64,000 nt of DNA from Pseudomonadota bacterium (GCA_018241685.1 JAFEDJ010000046.1:107472-171471); one strand, 5' to 3'; shown: positions 1 to 9,350, counted from the first letter of the stretch. Program-made: numbers and translations. The notes: a model not told the origin generated them from the sequence alone.

Positions 1-895
1 TGAGGGCGTCGTCGAAGTAGGTCTCGACGCCGTTCAGGTGTTCGAAGGGGATGCCGAGGGCGAGCGCGGTGGAGATCCGCCCGGCCAGTGTGCCCGCCAG
101 AATGTGCGCCTTGGCATCCAGGGCGGGATGCAGGCGTTCGGAAAAGCTCGGCAGTGTCTGAACGCTGAGGGCCAGGCTGCTGGCGACGGCGAGCAGCAGA
201 GCGGCGGCGAGGATGCGCAGGCGCAGTCTTGCCTTTGTGCTGCCCCAGCGCGCCGCTGCTGCCAGCAGCAGAGGCAGCGCGACGGCGACTCCCGCCAACG
301 TGGTGAGCAGGCGGGGCCAGGCGGCATGGCGGGCGGCCTGCAGGGTGTCCGATAGGGCGCCGGCATCGACGTCGAAGAGCACGCCGCCGACGACTTCTCC
401 GTCGTTGTCGGCCAGGCGCAGCCCGACCCGTAGCTGTCCTTGCTCCGGCAGTTGCGACCACGCTCCCTTGCTCTTGAGGAGGGCATCGAGTTCGCCCCGT
501 TCCGGGGGGCGTGACGGCGCTCCGCTGCTGAATAGGGAAACTCCGTCCGCCGCGACGACATGGATGGCCCGGATGTCCGGATCTTCCGTCTGCAGGCGGG
601 GCAGCAGGCGGCGGATGCCGGCCGACTCGGCGAGGAGCAGGCCGTTGGTGGAACTGCGCTGGAAGGTGGCCTGGACCTGGTCCGCAGCGATGGCGATGCG
701 GGAGACGGTGATGCCGACCAGCAGGTCGTGCTCTTTATGGAGCAGCAGCAGCGCCTGCAAGCTGAGCGCGAGGGCCTGGGCGGTGAACAGCAGCAGGCCG
801 ATGCGCAGCCAACTGGCCAGCGGAAAGGGGGAGGCCGGCGTGTCGGCAAGGTGCACCGCCCGGTTGACCGGGCGGGCGTCGGGGGCTGGCTGCAT
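1..895 (-). CDS. Membrane sensor protein, C-terminus cut by window edge
   Basis: The first 298 residues of a larger protein read leftwards off the window from an ATG at 895. Visible are a short cytoplasmic lead, a hydrophobic helix at about residues 31-52, a soluble stretch of about 140 residues that looks like an extracytoplasmic sensor domain, two more helices at about 194-215 and 226-246, then the start of a second soluble domain. This double-sensor layout is typical of the input half of a signalling protein (kinase, cyclase or phosphatase), but the output domain lies outside the window, so no function is assigned. It is transcribed in the same direction as ftsY, 122 bp downstream of it. 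Confidence 0.6.
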   Translation of the reverse strand, partial: MQPAPDARPVNRAVHLADTPASPFPLASWLRIGLLLFTAQALALSLQALLLLHKEHDLLVGITVSRIAIAADQVQATFQRSSTNGLLLAESAGIRRLLPRLQTEDPDIRAIHVVAADGVSLFSSGAPSRPPERGELDALLKSKGAWSQLPEQGQLRVGLRLADNDGEVVGGVLFDVDAGALSDTLQAARHAAWPRLLTTLAGVAVALPLLLAAAARWGSTKARLRLRILAAALLLAVASSLALSVQTLPSFSERLHPALDAKAHILAGTLAGRISTALALGIPFEHLNGVETYFDDAL

Positions 896-1017
896 CCACG
901 TCTCTCCGCGGCAGGGAGGGGCGTGGTTTGTTGTCCGTCAGGTCCGCCCCGTCATTCCGGAAGAATAGGCGAGAACGCGGGGCGGTGCACGTCGCATATG
1001 ACGTACGGCAGTTTGGG

Positions 1018-2130
1018 TCAGTCGGCCTGCTCGGAGGTGCCACCGACCGGCGTGAACAGGGCGTCCACGAACTCCTTGGCGCGGAAGGTCTGCAGGTCGT
1101 CGATCTGCTCGCCGACGCCGATGAAGCGCAGCGGCTTCGGGCTCTGGCGGGCGATGGCGGCGACCACGCCGCCCTTGGCGGTGCCGTCGAGCTTGGTGAG
1201 GACCAGGCCGGTGACGCCGATGGCGGCGTCGAAGGCCTTGACCTGCTGCAGAGCGTTCTGCCCGATGTTGGCATCCAGCACCAGCAGCACTTCATGGGGG
1301 CCGGAGGGTTCGGCCTTCTGGACGACCCGGCGGACCTTGGCGATTTCTTCCATCAGGTGCAGCTGGGTGGGCAGGCGGCCGGCGGTGTCGGCCAGCACGA
1401 TGTCGATGTTGCGGGCGCGGGCGGCGTTGATGGCATCGAAGACCACGGCGGCTGGGTCGCCGGATTCCTGGGCGATGACGGCCACCCCGTTGCGTTCGCC
1501 CCAGGTCATCAGCTGTTCGCGGGCGGCGGCGCGGAAGGTGTCGCCGGCGGCGAGCAGCACGCTCTTGCCCTGATTCTGGAAATGCTTGGCCAGCTTGCCG
1601 ATGGAGGTGGTTTTACCGGAGCCGTTCACGCCCGCGATCATGATGATGTAGGGCTTGTGGCCGCTGATCTCGAGGGGCTGTTCGAGGGGCGCGAGGATGG
1701 ACAGCAGGCCTTCGGCGAGGGCGCCCTGCAGCTGGTCGGCGGTTTCCAGCTTGTCGCGCTTCCAGCGCAGGCGCAGCTCCTTCAGCAGGTGCTGGGTGGC
1801 CTCGACGCCGCAGTCGGCCATCAGTAGCGTGGTTTCGAGTTCTTCGAGGAGGTCCTCGTCGATCTTGCGGCGGGAGAACAGGCTGGTCAGGTTGCCGAGG
1901 CCGCCGCCGATCTGTTCGCGGGTGCGGGACAGGCCGGCGCGCAGGCGGTCCATCCAGGAGCGCTTCTTTTCGGGCTCGGGCGCCGGGGCGGCCGCAACCG
2001 GGGCCGGGGCCGGGGTCGGCACCGGCGCTTGCGGTGCGGGGATGTCCGCCTGTGGCGCAGCGGCTGGCGCTTCGGGGGCCGGGGCCGGGCTGTCGCCGGG
2101 CTTGAGGGCTTTCTTGAGGAAACCAAACAT
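1018..2130 (-). CDS. ftsY: Signal recognition particle receptor FtsY
   Basis: SRP receptor GTPase that docks ribosome-nascent-chain-SRP complexes at the inner membrane for co-translational insertion. The 370-residue protein has a Pro/Ala-rich, partly acidic N-terminal A region (about residues 1-60) and a complete NG domain: P-loop GVNGSGKTT, switch DTAGRLPTQ and TKLDGTAKGG motifs are all present. Length is usual for betaproteobacterial FtsY. It is divergent from the M16 peptidase genes, an arrangement conserved in betaproteobacteria. The start is the ATG followed by FGFLKK, the usual N-terminus. Confidence 0.96.
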   Translation of the reverse strand: MFGFLKKALKPGDSPAPAPEAPAAAPQADIPAPQAPVPTPAPAPVAAAPAPEPEKKRSWMDRLRAGLSRTREQIGGGLGNLTSLFSRRKIDEDLLEELETTLLMADCGVEATQHLLKELRLRWKRDKLETADQLQGALAEGLLSILAPLEQPLEISGHKPYIIMIAGVNGSGKTTSIGKLAKHFQNQGKSVLLAAGDTFRAAAREQLMTWGERNGVAVIAQESGDPAAVVFDAINAARARNIDIVLADTAGRLPTQLHLMEEIAKVRRVVQKAEPSGPHEVLLVLDANIGQNALQQVKAFDAAIGVTGLVLTKLDGTAKGGVVAAIARQSPKPLRFIGVGEQIDDLQTFRAKEFVDALFTPVGGTSEQAD

Positions 2131-2197
2131 GGGGTGCTGAGTCTGAATGTGGGTCGATCGGACCGGTGCATGGGGTGAAAAGGCCCGTCATGTCCGG

Positions 2198-2227
2198 TTG
2201 GCCGGGTCGTCGGAATGCCGCTATGAT
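2198..2227 (+). promoter_or_regulatory. Possible sigma-70 promoter for the M16 peptidase operon
   Basis: TTGGCC (2198-2203), an 18-bp spacer and TATGAT (2222-2227) lie in the ftsY/M16 divergent spacer, about 50 bp before the first peptidase codon. The -10 is good and the -35 only partial. The assignment rests on position and consensus alone. Confidence 0.4.
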
Positions 2228-2274
2228 GCCGCGCCACACGCCGGCCCGCGGCCATCGTTCTTCAATTTTACCAG

Positions 2275-3663
2275 ATGCTTCAACAGCCTATGATGAAACG
2301 CAGTTTGCGGATCGCCACGTCCGCTGTCGTCCTTGCCGTGGCGCTGGCCGCCCCGGCCTGGGCCAATCCCTACGAGAGCGTGCTTCCGAATGGAATGAAG
2401 TTGATCGTCAAGGAAGACAAGCGGGCGCCGTCGGTGGTGCATATGGTGTGGTACAGGGTGGGGGCGATGGACGAGGTGGATGGCACCTCCGGCGTGGCCC
2501 ATCTGCTCGAACACATGATGTTCAAGGGCACCAAGAAGGTTGGGCCCGGTGAGTTCAACAAGCTCGTTGCCGCAGTTGGCGGACGGGACAACGCGTTTAC
2601 CAGCCAGGATTACACGGCCTATTTCCAGCAGGTGCCGAAGGAGGGGCTGGGCCGCATGATGGCGCTGGAGGCCGACCGTATGGCCAATCTGCAGGTGACC
2701 GAGGCCGGTTTCAGCAAGGAGATCGAGGTCGTCAAGGAAGAGCGCCGCCTGCGCACCGACGACAAGCCGCGCGCGTTGGTCATCGAGCAGCTGATGGCCA
2801 CCGCCTTCCAGGCCCATCCCTACCGCCGGCCGATCATCGGCTGGATGAGCGATCTGGACCACATGACCGCCCGCGATGCCCGCGAGTGGTATCAGCGTTG
2901 GTACGTGCCCAACAACGCGACCCTGGTGGTGGTGGGCGACGTGGATCACAAGGCGGTCTTCAAGGAGGCTGAGCGCACCTACGGCCAGGTGAAGAGCCGT
3001 CCGCTGCCGGTGCGCAAGCCGCTTGTCGAGCCGGAGCAGACCGGGCCGCGGCGGACCGTGGTGAAGGCGCCGGCCGAACTGCCCTATGTGGCGCTGGCCT
3101 GGCGCGCGCCGACGCTGCGTGACGTGAAGGGTGACGACGACTACTACGCGCTGCAGGTGCTGGCTGCCGTGCTGGATGGCTACGAAGGGGCCCGCCTGGC
3201 GAAGGACATCGTGCGCGGCAGCCGCGTGGCGGTGACCGCTGGCGCCGGTTACGACGGCTCGGCCCGCGGCGAATCCCTGTTCATCCTCGACGGGGCGCCG
3301 GCCGCCGGCAAGACGGTTGCCGATGTGGAAGCCGCGCTGCGTGCAGAGATCACCCGCATCCAGAACGAAGGCGTGTCGGACGAGGAACTGCGCCGCGTGA
3401 AGGTCCAGGCGGTGGCCGGCCAGGTCTTCAAGCGCGATTCGCTGATGGGCCAGGCGATGGAGATCGGCATGGACGAGATGGTCGGCCTGTCGTGGAAGGA
3501 CGACGACCTGATGCTGCAGCGCATCCGCGGTGTGACTGCGGAGCAGGTGCAGGCGGTGGCCAGGAAGTACTTCCGTGATGACACCCTGACCGTCGCCCAA
3601 CTCGATCCGCTGCCGGTCGATCCCCAGGCCCGTGCCAAGGCCACTGCGCCGCATCAACACTGA
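2275..3663 (+). CDS. Periplasmic M16 zinc peptidase, catalytic subunit
   Basis: Insulinase-family (M16) metallopeptidase, 462 residues. A signal peptide with a hydrophobic core ends near Ala30. The inverted zinc motif HLLEH lies at about residues 76-80 (H76, E79, H80), with the expected downstream glutamate helix (KEIEVVKEE). Both ATG codons at 2290 and 2293 are plausible alternative starts that keep the signal peptide. It is followed after 29 bp by a second M16 protein lacking the zinc motif, so the two probably form a heterodimer of active and structural subunits, as in processing peptidase-like pairs. The peptide substrate is unknown. Confidence 0.88.
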   Translation: MLQQPMMKRSLRIATSAVVLAVALAAPAWANPYESVLPNGMKLIVKEDKRAPSVVHMVWYRVGAMDEVDGTSGVAHLLEHMMFKGTKKVGPGEFNKLVAAVGGRDNAFTSQDYTAYFQQVPKEGLGRMMALEADRMANLQVTEAGFSKEIEVVKEERRLRTDDKPRALVIEQLMATAFQAHPYRRPIIGWMSDLDHMTARDAREWYQRWYVPNNATLVVVGDVDHKAVFKEAERTYGQVKSRPLPVRKPLVEPEQTGPRRTVVKAPAELPYVALAWRAPTLRDVKGDDDYYALQVLAAVLDGYEGARLAKDIVRGSRVAVTAGAGYDGSARGESLFILDGAPAAGKTVADVEAALRAEITRIQNEGVSDEELRRVKVQAVAGQVFKRDSLMGQAMEIGMDEMVGLSWKDDDLMLQRIRGVTAEQVQAVARKYFRDDTLTVAQLDPLPVDPQARAKATAPHQH

Positions 3664-3692
3664 GCGCCCCCCGTTTTCGAGGTGATTTCCTG

Positions 3693-5033
3693 ATGATTTC
3701 CCGTTATCAACGTCTCGGGGCGGCGCTGGCGCTGGCCCTGACGACCCTGTCGGCCCATGCCGGGCTGAACATCCAGACCTGGACTGCTGCCGGCGGCGCC
3801 AAGGTGTTCTTCGTCGAAAGCCATGCCTTGCCCATCGTCGATTTGCAGGTGGATTTCCGTGCCGGCGGTGCCGAGGTACCGGCCGGCAAGGCCGGCGTCG
3901 CGGGGCTGACCCGCTCTCTGCTCGACGCCGGTGCCGGCGGCCTGGACGAAGAGGCTATCGCCAACCGTGTCGCCGACCTGGGGGTGCAGATCGGCGGCGA
4001 CGCCGACATGGATCGCGCGTCCCTGTCCCTGCGCACCCTCAGCAACCCGGAGGAGCGCAACGGTGCGGTCGATCTGCTGGCCACGCTGATCCAGCAGCCC
4101 ACTTTTCCAGCGGCCGTCGTCGAGCGGGAAAAGGCCCGCAGCATCGCCGGCCTGAAGGAGGCCGACACCCAGCCCGACGCGATCCTGTCCCGCCGCTTCG
4201 CCGCCGCGGTGTTCCCCGGCCATCCCTACGGCCGTCTACCGAGTGTAGAGACGGTGTCGTCGATCACGCGCGAAGACCTGGTGGATTTCTACAAGCGCAA
4301 TTACACCGCCGCGCGGGCCGTGGTGAGCATCGTCGGCGACGTGTCGCGGGTCGAGGCGGAGGCTATCGCCACCCGCCTCACGAGCGGCCTGCCGGCTGGC
4401 GAGGCACCGACCGTGACGATCAACACCACGCAGCCTCAGGCCCAGACCATCCGCGTGCCGAATCCCTCGGCCCAGGCCCATATCTCCATCGGCCTGCCCG
4501 GCATCCGGCGCGGCGACCCGGACTTCTTCCCGCTGGTGGTCGGCAACTATATCCTCGGTGGCGGCGGCTTCGTCTCGCGGCTGACCAACGAAGTGCGCGA
4601 GAAGCGCGGCTATGCCTATAGTGTCTACAGTTACTTCATGCCCCAGCGCGATGTGGGCCCCTTCGAGATCGGCCTGCAGACCAAGGGCAGCCAGACCGAC
4701 GATGCCTTGAAGGTAGTGTCGGCGACCCTTGAGGAGTTCCTCGCCAAGGGGCCGACGGAGGCGGAGCTGAAGGCGGCCAAGGACAACCTGATCAATGGTT
4801 TCGCGCTGCGCCTCGACTCGAACCGCAAGATGCTGGAGCAGGTGGCTGTAATTGGTGGTTTCGGCCTGCCGCTGGATTACCTGGATACCTACCGGGAGCG
4901 GATCAAGGCGGTGACCGTTGCGCAGATCCGTGAGGCCTTCAAGCGCCATGTGTCGCCGGCCCACCTGGTGACGGTAGTGGTCGGGGGCGATGGCGACAAG
5001 ACCGCGACGGTGAAAGCGGGGGGAAAGCCTTGA
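3693..5033 (+). CDS. Periplasmic M16 family protein, non-catalytic partner
   Basis: 446 residues with a signal peptide ending near AHA at about residue 24. It is homologous in layout to the preceding peptidase, with two M16 halves and a glycine-rich GGGGFVSRL loop in the second half. At the position of the HxxEH zinc motif it reads GLTRSLLDAG, so all metal ligands are missing and it is very unlikely to be catalytic. Paired M16 genes of this kind usually give an active/inactive heterodimer in which the inactive half binds substrate. A Shine-Dalgarno sequence (GAGGTG) precedes the ATG. Confidence 0.88.
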   Translation: MISRYQRLGAALALALTTLSAHAGLNIQTWTAAGGAKVFFVESHALPIVDLQVDFRAGGAEVPAGKAGVAGLTRSLLDAGAGGLDEEAIANRVADLGVQIGGDADMDRASLSLRTLSNPEERNGAVDLLATLIQQPTFPAAVVEREKARSIAGLKEADTQPDAILSRRFAAAVFPGHPYGRLPSVETVSSITREDLVDFYKRNYTAARAVVSIVGDVSRVEAEAIATRLTSGLPAGEAPTVTINTTQPQAQTIRVPNPSAQAHISIGLPGIRRGDPDFFPLVVGNYILGGGGFVSRLTNEVREKRGYAYSVYSYFMPQRDVGPFEIGLQTKGSQTDDALKVVSATLEEFLAKGPTEAELKAAKDNLINGFALRLDSNRKMLEQVAVIGGFGLPLDYLDTYRERIKAVTVAQIREAFKRHVSPAHLVTVVVGGDGDKTATVKAGGKP

Positions 5034-5566
5034 GCCGTGTCCGCATCATTGGGGGGGAATGGCGCTCGCGCCTGATCGACGTCAGCACCGTCAAGGGCCT
5101 GCGCCCCACGCCGGACCGGGTGCGTGAAACCCTGTTCAACTGGCTGGGGCAGGAACTCGACGGTCGGCGCTGCCTGGATCTGTTTGCCGGCAGTGGAGCC
5201 CTGGGCTTCGAGGCAGCATCCCGCGGGGCGGAAAGTGTGACGATGGTCGAGCAGGACCCGGTGGCTTTCGCAGCCCTGCGCGACAACGCAAAGACCCTAA
5301 AGGCAACGTGTGTACAGCTTGTGCGGGGCGATGCGCTAAAATTCGCGCGCTCCGCGCCCCAGCCCTTCGATGTGGTGTTTCTCGATCCTCCGTACCGGAT
5401 GGGCTGGATTGAGCGGATCGTTCCACTGCTACCCGGCCTGCTGAGCAAGGACGGGCTGGCCTATGTGGAAGCGGAGCACGGGATCGAGAACATCGACGGA
5501 TTGACGCGAATCAAGCACGGAACGGCCGGGCAGGTGTATTACCACCTCTTTGCCGCCTGCGCCTGA
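5030..5566 (+). CDS. rsmD: 16S rRNA (guanine966-N2)-methyltransferase RsmD
   Basis: Predicted AdoMet-dependent methylation of G966 in 16S rRNA during 30S assembly. The 178-residue Rossmann methyltransferase shows the SAM-binding stretch LDLFAGSGALGFEAASRGA and the catalytic DPPY tetrapeptide. The start is a TTG whose last bases overlap the stop of the preceding peptidase gene (ttga), implying translational coupling. The N-terminal RVRIIGGEWRSR is the usual RsmD beginning and supports the TTG start. Confidence 0.93.
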   Translation: MSRVRIIGGEWRSRLIDVSTVKGLRPTPDRVRETLFNWLGQELDGRRCLDLFAGSGALGFEAASRGAESVTMVEQDPVAFAALRDNAKTLKATCVQLVRGDALKFARSAPQPFDVVFLDPPYRMGWIERIVPLLPGLLSKDGLAYVEAEHGIENIDGLTRIKHGTAGQVYYHLFAACA

Positions 5567-5597
5567 CGGCTGCGTGGTTTCAGGAAAGGGCTGCAGG

Positions 5598-6083
5598 ATG
5601 AGGGACGGCATCGCGGTATATCCGGGGACTTTCGACCCCTTCACGCGGGGACACGAGGATCTGGTGCGGCGTGCGTCGCGCCTGTTCGAGCGGGTCATCG
5701 TCGGCGTAGCCACCAGTGGTGGCAAGGGGCCGATCTTTACCGTCGAGGAGCGGGTCGAGATCGCCAGGGAAGTGCTGGCGGCTTACCCGAACGTGGAGGT
5801 GAAGGGTTTCTCGTGTCTGTTGATGGATTTCCTCCATCAGAACGGTGCGCGCGTCATTCTCCGCGGCCTGCGTGCGGTGTCGGATTTCGAGTACGAGTTT
5901 CAGATGGCCGGCATGAACCGCAAGCTCTACCCGGACGTGGAAACGGTTTTTTTGACCCCCTCCGACGAGTTCATGTTCGTGTCGGCCACGATGGTGCGCG
6001 AGATTGCGCGACTCGGTGGCGATGTGAGCAAGTTTGTGCAGCCTGGCGTGCTCGAACGGCTGCGTTTGAAGATCAACAGTTAG
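5598..6083 (+). CDS. coaD: Pantetheine-phosphate adenylyltransferase
   Basis: Catalyses ATP + 4'-phosphopantetheine to dephospho-CoA + PPi in coenzyme A synthesis. The 161-residue length is typical of the family. The nucleotidyltransferase signature is YPGTFDPFTRGHEDLV near the N-terminus; the RGLR motif and the conserved C-terminal SATMVREIA segment are present. The ATG at 5598 is chosen over an upstream in-frame ATG at 5550, which would overlap rsmD and add 16 atypical residues. A purine-rich ribosome site lies just upstream. Confidence 0.94.
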   Translation: MRDGIAVYPGTFDPFTRGHEDLVRRASRLFERVIVGVATSGGKGPIFTVEERVEIAREVLAAYPNVEVKGFSCLLMDFLHQNGARVILRGLRAVSDFEYEFQMAGMNRKLYPDVETVFLTPSDEFMFVSATMVREIARLGGDVSKFVQPGVLERLRLKINS

Positions 6084-6104
6084 TAACGAAGGAAGTAAAG
6101 CAAA

Positions 6105-6356
6105 ATGGCTTTGATGATTACCGACGAGTGCATCAACTGCGACGTCTGCGAGCCGGAATGCCCGAATGGTGCCATTTCCCAAGGTGAAGAGATCTATGTG
6201 ATCGACCCGAACAAGTGTACCGAGTGTGTCGGCCACTTCGACGAGCCCCAGTGCCAGCAGGTCTGTCCGGTGGACTGCATCCCCTTCAATCCGGAGCACC
6301 CGGAGAGCAAGGAAGACCTGATGGAGAAGTTCCACAAGCTGACCGCTGAAAAGTAA
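6105..6356 (+). CDS. fdx: YfhL-type 2[4Fe-4S] ferredoxin
   Basis: Small electron carrier of 83 residues with two CxxCxxC-type clusters: CINCDVCEPEC followed by a CTECVG...CQQVCPVDC segment with the spacer insertion typical of YfhL/FdxA-like ferredoxins. It follows coaD by 21 bp with a good ribosome site (AAGGAAG), as in many betaproteobacteria. A strong intrinsic terminator follows. The partner oxidoreductase cannot be told from context. Confidence 0.93.
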   Translation: MALMITDECINCDVCEPECPNGAISQGEEIYVIDPNKCTECVGHFDEPQCQQVCPVDCIPFNPEHPESKEDLMEKFHKLTAEK

Positions 6357-6382
6357 GACGCGGCTTCAGCCCTGATGATGCG

Positions 6383-6429
6383 AAAAGGCCGGACGCTCCG
6401 ATGGGAGCGCCCGGCCTTTTCGTTTTTTT
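6383..6429 (+). terminator. Intrinsic terminator after ferredoxin
   Basis: A GC-rich stem (GGCCGG...CGCTCC / GGAGCG...CCGGCC, one mismatch, 4-nt loop) is flanked by A and T runs, with seven T after the stem. It lies between the convergent ferredoxin and dynamin-like genes and may work in both directions. Confidence 0.88.
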
Positions 6430-6457
6430 AGTGCCGGACCGTGGTCCGGCACTGCTA

Positions 6458-8437
6458 TCAGGCTGCCAGCACTGCCGCTGCGGTGCCACTGTCGGCCGGC
6501 ATGTCGAGGGCGTGTTCGATACGCACGGACAGCGCGTCGAGTTGGCGAAGCTGCTGGACCAGCAGGTCTTCGGCCTGCTGAAGCTCGCCGACCCGGTCTT
6601 CCAGCGTGTCGGTAGCCTGGTGGATGCGCTTGACGCTTTCCAGGCGGCGCTTGAGCTGCAGCTGGTATTCGCGGACCTGGGTTTCCAGCGGCGCCATGAC
6701 GGCCCGCAGCCACTGCTCCGCATCCCGGTTGGCTATTTCGAAGGTGCGCCGCGCCTGCACTGCGACGGTTTCGAAGAACTTCTGCGTGAGGGTGTGCTTT
6801 TCGGTGGTGACGATGGTCAGCACCGTGTTGAACTGGCTGTTGAAGGCTTCTTCCAGGCGCTCGATCTCCTTCTCGTAGCGCAGCGTCGAGAAGGCGGACG
6901 GGGCGGCCAGCTTGAGGCCGTGCTCGACAGTGAAGCGCTTGTACATCGCGTCGAGCATCTTGGAGATCTCGCCGACTTCGTCGGTGGATTTCCGGAGGTT
7001 GCCGCGCAGGTGTTCGAAGAAGCCCTTCATCGCTTCGCGCAGGCCACGGGAGAAGGCAGCGTCGAGCATCGCCTCACGGGTGCGCCGGGTTTCGTCGCGC
7101 AGCGCGTCGAGGCCCAGGTGGCCGAAGAGGTTGTTCGACAGGTTGGAGAACACGCTGCGCACCGCGTAGTACTTCTGCAGGCCCTGTTCGAACTCGTCTT
7201 TCTCGGAGCGCACCTTGCGCATCATGTATTCGATGACGTTCTGGTTCTTGCCGCGCAGGTCGGTGAGTTCCTGCAACTGCTCGCGCAGGCCGGTGAGGCG
7301 GGCATTGAGGAGTTCGCGGCTGCGATTGACGATGTCGTTCACATCGCCATAGGTGTTGTCGCGCACGATGTCGCGCTTGGTCGGCAGCAGCTCGGTGGAC
7401 AGCGCTTCCTCGAGTTCGACGATGCGGCTGCGGGCGAGCAGGTCTTCATCGTTGTTGACCTTGGCGACGAGGCCCTTTTGCGCGGAAACCGGGTAGACCT
7501 GGCTGGGATCGATGTCCAGCGTATCGGCGACGCTGGACACCTGCCCGCTGATCTCCCGTTCGATGTCGGCCTCGCTGCGCAGGCCGTCCCACAGACCGTC
7601 GATCTTGTTGAGGGCCACCAGACGGCCACGCTGGCGGCGGCCGGCGTTGACGTGCTCGCGCCACACGGCCAGGTCGCTCTGGGTCACGCCAGTGTCGGCG
7701 GCCAGGATGAACAGCACCGCGTGGGCGTTGGGCAGCAGGTTGAGGGTCAGCTCCGGTTCGGCACCGATCGCGTTGAGGCCCGGCGTGTCGAGGATGACCA
7801 GTCCCTGTTCGAGCAGCGGATGCGGGAACTGGATGATGGCGTGGCGCCAGCGCGGGATTTCGATCTCGCCAGCGGCGTCGGGGCGCAGGCCGGTATCGCC
7901 GTTCTCATCGACCGGGAAACCCAGCTGGTCGGCCTCGGCGCGGCTGACCAGACGGGTTTCACCGACCTGGGCGAGGGCCTGCTGGAGGCTTTCGGCGGAA
8001 CTGGTGTCGAGTGGGCGGATCTGCCACTCCTCTGGATAGCGCTTGAGCTCGGTGATGCTGGCGTTGGTCTTGCGGCTTTCGATGGGCAGCAGCCGGATTT
8101 CCGGCTTGTCACCCGCCTTCCATTGCAGTTCGGTCGGGCACATGGTGGTGCGTCCGGCACTGGACGGCAGGATGCGATTGCCATAGCCGGCGAAGAACAC
8201 CGCGTTGATCAGTTCGGATTTGCCGCGGGAGAACTCGGCCACGAAGGCGACGATCAGCTTGTCTTCGCGCAGGCGGTCGAGCAGGTATTGCAGGCGCAGA
8301 TCGGACTGGGCATCCCCGATTTCATTGAGGTGCAACCATTTGCGCAACTCCTCGATCCCGGTCGCGACGTCGCCGCGCCATTGGGTGTAGGCGGAGAAGT
8401 GTTCAGCAAGCATATGGGCGTCTTTCACGGGCTTCAT
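6458..8437 (-). CDS. Dynamin-like large GTPase
   Basis: Bacterial dynamin-family protein, 659 residues. GTPase motifs are visible: P-loop in AEFSRGKSEL, switch-I TTMCPTE, DTPGL (G3) and NKID (G4). A long, mostly helical C-terminal part (about residues 300-659) has coiled-coil character. No clear transmembrane segment is seen. The start is set at the ATG of MKPVKDAHML; an in-frame upstream extension to 8590 looks non-coding. Such proteins remodel membranes in other bacteria; the role here is unknown. It sits upstream of the terminator shared with the ferredoxin gene. Confidence 0.82.
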   Translation of the reverse strand: MKPVKDAHMLAEHFSAYTQWRGDVATGIEELRKWLHLNEIGDAQSDLRLQYLLDRLREDKLIVAFVAEFSRGKSELINAVFFAGYGNRILPSSAGRTTMCPTELQWKAGDKPEIRLLPIESRKTNASITELKRYPEEWQIRPLDTSSAESLQQALAQVGETRLVSRAEADQLGFPVDENGDTGLRPDAAGEIEIPRWRHAIIQFPHPLLEQGLVILDTPGLNAIGAEPELTLNLLPNAHAVLFILAADTGVTQSDLAVWREHVNAGRRQRGRLVALNKIDGLWDGLRSEADIEREISGQVSSVADTLDIDPSQVYPVSAQKGLVAKVNNDEDLLARSRIVELEEALSTELLPTKRDIVRDNTYGDVNDIVNRSRELLNARLTGLREQLQELTDLRGKNQNVIEYMMRKVRSEKDEFEQGLQKYYAVRSVFSNLSNNLFGHLGLDALRDETRRTREAMLDAAFSRGLREAMKGFFEHLRGNLRKSTDEVGEISKMLDAMYKRFTVEHGLKLAAPSAFSTLRYEKEIERLEEAFNSQFNTVLTIVTTEKHTLTQKFFETVAVQARRTFEIANRDAEQWLRAVMAPLETQVREYQLQLKRRLESVKRIHQATDTLEDRVGELQQAEDLLVQQLRQLDALSVRIEHALDMPADSGTAAAVLAA

Positions 8438-8517
8438 TCCTGGCTGGGCGCCGCTTCGTCGGCACAAACGTCGAATATCCCAAGCATAAACGTGAACGCT
8501 GCCGGCAGGAACAGCTT

Positions 8518-9327
8518 TCAATGCTGACAGCGTGGGCAATAAAAGGTGGCGCGCTGTCCCATGATGCGCTTGCGGATCGGTGTGCCGCATTTGCGGCAGG
8601 CTTCACCGTCGCGTCCATAGACGAAATACTGCTGCTGGAAGTAGCCCGGCGTGCCGTTGCTGCCGACGAAGTCCCGCAGCGTGCTCCCGCCGGCGGCCAG
8701 TGCATCCTGCAGGGTCTCGCGGATACAGGTGGCGAGGCGGGCGCAGCGGCGGGGGCCGAGTTCACCCACTGGCTTGGTCGGGTCGATGCCGGCGCGGAAC
8801 AGGCTTTCGGAGGCGTAGATGTTGCCGATGCCGACCACGTGGGCTGCATCCATTAGGAACAGCTTGACCGGTGTCCTGCGGCCGCGGCTTGCCGCATGCA
8901 ACCAGGTGCCGTCGAAGATCTCGCCGAGGGGCTCGATACCCAGGCCGGCGAGCAACGGATGCTCGGCGTCGCCGGCCTGCCACAGGACCAGGCCGAAGCG
9001 GCGCGGGTCACGCAGGCGCAGCGCCCGTACCCCGAAGACGATGTCCAGGTGGTCGTGCTTTTCGGGTGGATGGTCCGCTGCCACGACGCGCAGGCTTCCC
9101 GACATGCCCAGGTGCACGAGCAGGCTGCCGGTCGCGAAGCGGAACAGCAGGTATTTGGCGCGGCGCTCCACTGCCAGCAGTGTCTGGCCGGCGAGGATGT
9201 CCCCGAGGTCGGCGGGGATCGGGTGGCGCAAGCGGCCGTTGCGGATGAGGATCGCGCTGACGGTGGATCCGGCAAGTTCGGGGGCGATGCCCCGGCGGGT
9301 GGTCTCGACTTCGGGTAGCTCTGGCAT
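8518..9327 (-). CDS. mutM: Formamidopyrimidine-DNA glycosylase
   Basis: Bifunctional DNA glycosylase/AP lyase that removes 8-oxoguanine and formamidopyrimidines. The 269-residue protein begins PELPEVE, with catalytic Pro2 and Glu3 after Met removal, contains the conserved lysine-bearing LFRFATGSLLVHLGMSG block, and ends in the helix-two-turn-helix plus CxxC...CxxC zinc finger (CRKCGTPIRKR...CPRC). The frame stays open far upstream to about 11.3 kb, but that part is antisense to a TPR gene and is rejected. The next gene is divergent. Confidence 0.95.
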   Translation of the reverse strand: MPELPEVETTRRGIAPELAGSTVSAILIRNGRLRHPIPADLGDILAGQTLLAVERRAKYLLFRFATGSLLVHLGMSGSLRVVAADHPPEKHDHLDIVFGVRALRLRDPRRFGLVLWQAGDAEHPLLAGLGIEPLGEIFDGTWLHAASRGRRTPVKLFLMDAAHVVGIGNIYASESLFRAGIDPTKPVGELGPRRCARLATCIRETLQDALAAGGSTLRDFVGSNGTPGYFQQQYFVYGRDGEACRKCGTPIRKRIMGQRATFYCPRCQH

Positions 9328-9350
9328 GGGCGTGGGAATTAGGGTTGCCT

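Noticed and set aside
2221..3660. 479-codon minus-strand frame over the first M16 gene
   Set aside because: His/Arg-rich translation without motifs; the plus strand has signal peptide and HxxEH.
6401..8527. Long plus-strand frame of about 700 codons
   Set aside because: Mirror of the dynamin-like GTPase. Codon composition and motifs support the minus strand only.
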